The translations under genes were made by a program, and so were the position numbers. Below the pieces are notes generated by a model. The model had not been told where the DNA came from and did not search any database. It saw nothing but the letters and a program-made list of their open reading frames with translations. A stretch of DNA of 15,291 nucleotides from WHSM01 sp050701635 (GTDB taxonomy: Bacteria; Actinomycetota; Actinomycetes; Mycobacteriales; Micromonosporaceae), in the NCBI GenBank assembly GCA_050701635.1, contig JBOGDF010000103.1:1-15291 (forward strand), written 5' to 3'. Every line of letters begins with the position of its first letter. Positions within the stretch are counted from its first letter, which is position 1. Shown in pieces: positions 13,003 through 15,291 of this stretch.

Positions 13003-14511
13003 TTAATCCGATTCGGCGGTACGCCGCCGCCAGGCCGCCAACCGGCCGTACCGGCTCACCGCCCGGAGCCGCCGCTCGGCCTCGTCCCGGCAGTCGGCGG
13101 TGGCCACGATCAACAGACTGTCGCCGGTACGCAGCCTGGTGTAGGCGCCCGGCACGAAGCGCTGGCCCGCCCGGGCCACCAGCGTCACCACGGCACCGGT
13201 CGGCAGCCGCAGGTCGTCCACGTACGCGCCGACCAGCCGGGAGCCCTCCGGGACCTCCACGTGCAGCAGATCAGCCGAGGCGTCCTCCAGCGGCGCCGAC
13301 TCCACCCGCAGCTCGCTCGGCTCGGCCGGAGCCGTGACCCGCAGCCGGCGCGCGGTCCACGGCAGCGTGGTGCCCTGCAGCACCGTGAACACCACGACCA
13401 GGACGAACACCACGTCGAACAGCTCCTCGCCGCCCGGCAGCCGGGTGGAGAGCGGGATCGTGGCGAGCACGATCGGCACCGCCCCGCGCAGCCCCGCCCA
13501 GGACAGGAACGCCTGATCCCGCCAGCCGAGCAACGGCCCGGTGCCGGGCAGCACCGTCGACCCCAGCACCGACACCGGCCGCGCCACCAGCGCCAGGGTC
13601 AGGCCGATCGCCAGCGCCGGCAGCAGTGCGGTGCCCAGCCGGTCCGGACTCACCAGCAGTCCCAGCAGTACGAAAAGCCCGATCTGCGCGGTCCACGCCA
13701 GCCCGTCGGCGAAGCCGAGGACGGCCCGCCGGTGCGGCAGCCGGGCGTTGCCGAGGATCACGCCGGCCACGTACACGGCGAGGAAGCCGGACGCGTGCAG
13801 CACCGTGCCGGCGGCGTACGCCAGGACGGTCAGGCCGATCACCGCGAGTGGGTAGAGCCCCGCCGCAGGCAACGCCGCCCGGCGCAGCAGCCAGGCGCCG
13901 CCGGCTCCCACCAGCGCGCCGACCGCGGCGCCGGCCACCAGCTCGAAGCCGATCGCGAGCAGCTCGACAGCGGGCGAGCGCTGCCACGGCGCGGCGGCGG
14001 ACAGCAGCACCACCAGCAGCACCACCGGCGCGTCGTTGAGCCCGGACTCCGCCTCCAGGGCGGCAACCAGGCGCGGCCGCAGTCGCAGCCGGCGCAGCGT
14101 CGAGAACACCGCCGCCGCGTCGGTAGGCGAGAGCACCGCGCCGTACAGCAGGGCGAGCTGCCAGTCCATGCCGAGCCCGTAGTGCGCCACCGCCGCGACC
14201 ACCGCGACGCTGATCGCGACCCCCACCGTGGCCAGCGCACTGGCCAGCGGCAGCACCGGTCGCAGCGTCGACCATCGGGCGGTCAGGCCACCCTCGGCGA
14301 TGATCACCACCAGAGCGGCGATGCCGAGGGTACGGGTCAGCTCCGCGTCCTCGAACCGGATCCCGAGGCCGGCCTCGCCGATCGCCATGCCGATCCCGAG
14401 ATACACCAACAGGCTCGGCAGCCCGAGCCGGGTGGACAACCGTACGGCGGCGACCGCGACCAGCAGCACACTGGCGGCGATCAGCAGCGCGATGTCGAAC
14501 GGGCCGGTCAC
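13003..14511 (-). CDS. CPA1-family cation (K+ or Na+)/proton antiporter with RCK_C-like domain
   Basis: The 502-residue product has about twelve hydrophobic segments over residues 5-390, then a soluble domain. CPA1 signatures are visible: LSPTDAAAVFSTL (Asp131) and ESGLNDAPVVLLVV (Asn159-Asp160, the ND pair of electroneutral exchangers), plus SWAGLRGAVPIVLA in a late helix. Residues about 410-485 (LHVEVPEGSRLVGAYVDDL, then TGDSLLIVATADC) resemble the RCK_C/TrkA-C domain that senses ligands in the NhaP2/CvrA group, which favours potassium/proton exchange. Substrate choice is inference. The gene helps set cytoplasmic pH and cation content. The GTG at 14511 has GGAG about 7 nt upstream and gives a first helix at once. 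It is separated by about 100 bp of repeat from DUF167 and by 182 bp from the dksA-like gene, so it may be its own unit. Confidence 0.92.
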   Translation of the reverse strand: MTGPFDIALLIAASVLLVAVAAVRLSTRLGLPSLLVYLGIGMAIGEAGLGIRFEDAELTRTLGIAALVVIIAEGGLTARWSTLRPVLPLASALATVGVAISVAVVAAVAHYGLGMDWQLALLYGAVLSPTDAAAVFSTLRRLRLRPRLVAALEAESGLNDAPVVLLVVLLSAAAPWQRSPAVELLAIGFELVAGAAVGALVGAGGAWLLRRAALPAAGLYPLAVIGLTVLAYAAGTVLHASGFLAVYVAGVILGNARLPHRRAVLGFADGLAWTAQIGLFVLLGLLVSPDRLGTALLPALAIGLTLALVARPVSVLGSTVLPGTGPLLGWRDQAFLSWAGLRGAVPIVLATIPLSTRLPGGEELFDVVFVLVVVFTVLQGTTLPWTARRLRVTAPAEPSELRVESAPLEDASADLLHVEVPEGSRLVGAYVDDLRLPTGAVVTLVARAGQRFVPGAYTRLRTGDSLLIVATADCRDEAERRLRAVSRYGRLAAWRRRTAESD

Positions 14512-14532
14512 GGAGTCTCCGGTTCGGCTCGG

Positions 14533-14565
14533 CGCTCGCTCCGCTCCTCGCTCGCTGCGCTCGCT
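14533..14565. repeat. Low-complexity CGCTCGCT repeat in an intergenic gap
   Basis: CGCTCGCT occurs three times within 33 bp (14533-14540, 14549-14556, 14558-14565), inside a wider stretch of CGCTC/GCTCC-like words from about 14524 to 14582. On the minus strand it reads as a purine-rich AGCGAGCG series. It lies between the DUF167 stop and the antiporter start. From memory, similar words recur between genes in Micromonosporaceae genomes, which would make it a dispersed repeat, but this cannot be shown from one window. Confidence 0.6.
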
Positions 14566-14613
14566 GCGATGCTCACTCGCGTTCGCCTCACGACGCTGCC
14601 CTCACCGCCGCGT

Positions 14614-14928
14614 TCACGAGTCGCCGTCACGCAGCTCGGCGACCCGGTCGAGCAGCTCCGGCGGCGCGCCCTCGACCCTCAGCAGCTTGTCGCGGCTGGT
14701 CTCGCCGGTGCGTACGGTGACCGCGGAACGGCGTACCCCCAGGGCTTTCGCGACCGCGATCAGCACCGCCCTGGTCGCCTTGCCGTCGACCGGAGGCGCC
14801 GTCACGGCGACCACGATCGCGGGGCCGTACGGTCCGTCGTACCGGCCCCCGACCCGGGTACGCGAGGCGCCCGGGCGTACCCGCACCGGGACGCTCACCG
14901 GATCGGCGGTGCTGGCGGGATTCGACAC
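14614..14928 (-). CDS. DUF167 (YggU/UPF0235) family protein
   Basis: The 104-residue product matches the small alpha/beta DUF167 family. Characteristic stretches are VPVRVRPGASRTRVGG, the conserved AVTAPPVDGKATRAVLIAVAKALGV and VRTGETSRDKLLRVEGAP. Length is normal. The family's role is unknown; in many bacteria it sits next to the division/cell wall cluster (yggT, sepF, divIVA), which fits a location just downstream of that cluster here (inference, since the right flank is not in the window). The GTG at 14928 is chosen because the family domain starts a few residues later and AGGA lies about 7 nt upstream. A longer open frame to 15060 runs over the end of the upstream gene and is probably not used. 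Confidence 0.9.
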   Translation of the reverse strand: MSNPASTADPVSVPVRVRPGASRTRVGGRYDGPYGPAIVVAVTAPPVDGKATRAVLIAVAKALGVRRSAVTVRTGETSRDKLLRVEGAPPELLDRVAELRDGDS

Positions 14929-14999
14929 CGCTCCATCCTGCCTGGCCGCGCGATCCCGGGCAGCCGGATTGCCGCGAAGCCGTGGTCTGCGGTCGCCGA

Positions 15000-15290
15000 T
15001 CAGCGACGTTTTGCGGTCGCGCCCGCGGTGAGCATGGTGTCCGGCTCGCACAGGCTGCACGGGGTGAAGCCGAACTCCACCGCTTCGTCCACCGGCAAGC
15101 CCTCGTGCTCCCGGCCGAGCAGGTGTACGCAGCCCGCCAGGTGGTAGCGCGGCCGCCCGTCGATCACGAACACGTCGTTACCCATCCGGGCCACCAGCGC
15201 CGCCACCCGGGCGGTACGCCGCTGCACCGGCGGCTCGTCCTTGGGGTCGTCCTCGTCGAATCCGCCGCCGACCCACTCGTCGGGCCCGGG
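15000..15290 (-). CDS. Conserved-looking protein with Ada-like Cys/His motif, partial (5' end off window)
   Basis: The frame is open to the window edge and gives the last 96 residues of a longer protein, beginning with an acidic linker (PDEWVGGGFDEDDPKDEPP). The C-terminal 60 residues read VFVIDGRPRYHLAGCVHLLG, then EAVEFGFTPCSLC. The pattern YHxxxCxxL ... GFxPCxxC recalls the metal-binding domain of Ada and related small Cys-rich modules, with two cysteines near the end plus one Cys and one His earlier as likely zinc ligands. I do not recognise the full protein. A GTG at 15227 could be an internal start, but the upstream acidic sequence looks coding. It ends 71 bp before the DUF167 gene. Confidence 0.7.
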   Translation of the reverse strand, partial: PGPDEWVGGGFDEDDPKDEPPVQRRTARVAALVARMGNDVFVIDGRPRYHLAGCVHLLGREHEGLPVDEAVEFGFTPCSLCEPDTMLTAGATAKRR

Positions 15291-15291
15291 C

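Noticed and set aside
13261..15147. Long plus-strand frame opposite the antiporter and DUF167
   Set aside because: Gln/Arg/His-rich low-complexity translation overlapping clear genes on the other strand; a shadow.
1..15291. Mobile element, prophage, CRISPR array or defence island
   Set aside because: No transposase, integrase, terminal repeats, spaced direct repeats or abrupt change in base composition is seen; gene content is core metabolism and replication.

Overview
The window is 15.3 kb of very GC-rich chromosomal DNA. Every supportable gene reads on the minus strand, so transcription runs from right to left. High GC, frequent GTG starts, dense gene packing and the order DksA-like / lspA / rluD ... 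dnaE ... hisD-hisC-hisB-hisH point to an actinobacterium. Protein flavour suggests Micromonosporaceae; that family call is inference. I see no insertion sequence, phage gene, CRISPR array, tRNA or rRNA. No gap between genes exceeds about 185 bp. The many long plus-strand open frames are shadows produced by codon bias.

In transcription order, the right end (15290-13003) holds the C-terminal part of a small protein with an Ada-like Cys/His pattern, a DUF167 (YggU-type) protein, a low-complexity GC repeat, and a CPA1-type cation/proton antiporter with a C-terminal RCK_C-like domain. The next block (12912-8261) starts at a plausible promoter. It holds a DksA/TraR zinc-finger protein with a long histone-H1-like basic tail, signal peptidase II (lspA), a RluD-family pseudouridine synthase, an unrecognised single-pass membrane protein with a Pro/Ser-rich tail, and a MinD/ParA-like ATPase. 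The replicative DNA polymerase III alpha subunit (dnaE) follows, then a small four-helix membrane protein.

The left end is a histidine operon: hisD, hisC, hisB, a 58-residue two-helix membrane protein, hisH, and the start of an Arg-rich reading frame cut by the window edge. Each of these joins the next by a 4-base start/stop overlap, so they are almost certainly translationally coupled. hisD appears to be leaderless, with a -10-like hexamer 6 nt before its GTG.

Most of the region is ordinary core genome: histidine synthesis, replication, lipoprotein maturation, RNA modification and ion balance. The parts worth a second look are the membrane protein/MinD-like ATPase pair between rluD and dnaE, the two unnamed small genes in the his operon, the H1-like pentapeptide tail on the DksA-like protein and its leader palindrome, and possible non-canonical starts (CTG for lspA, TTG for the ATPase).
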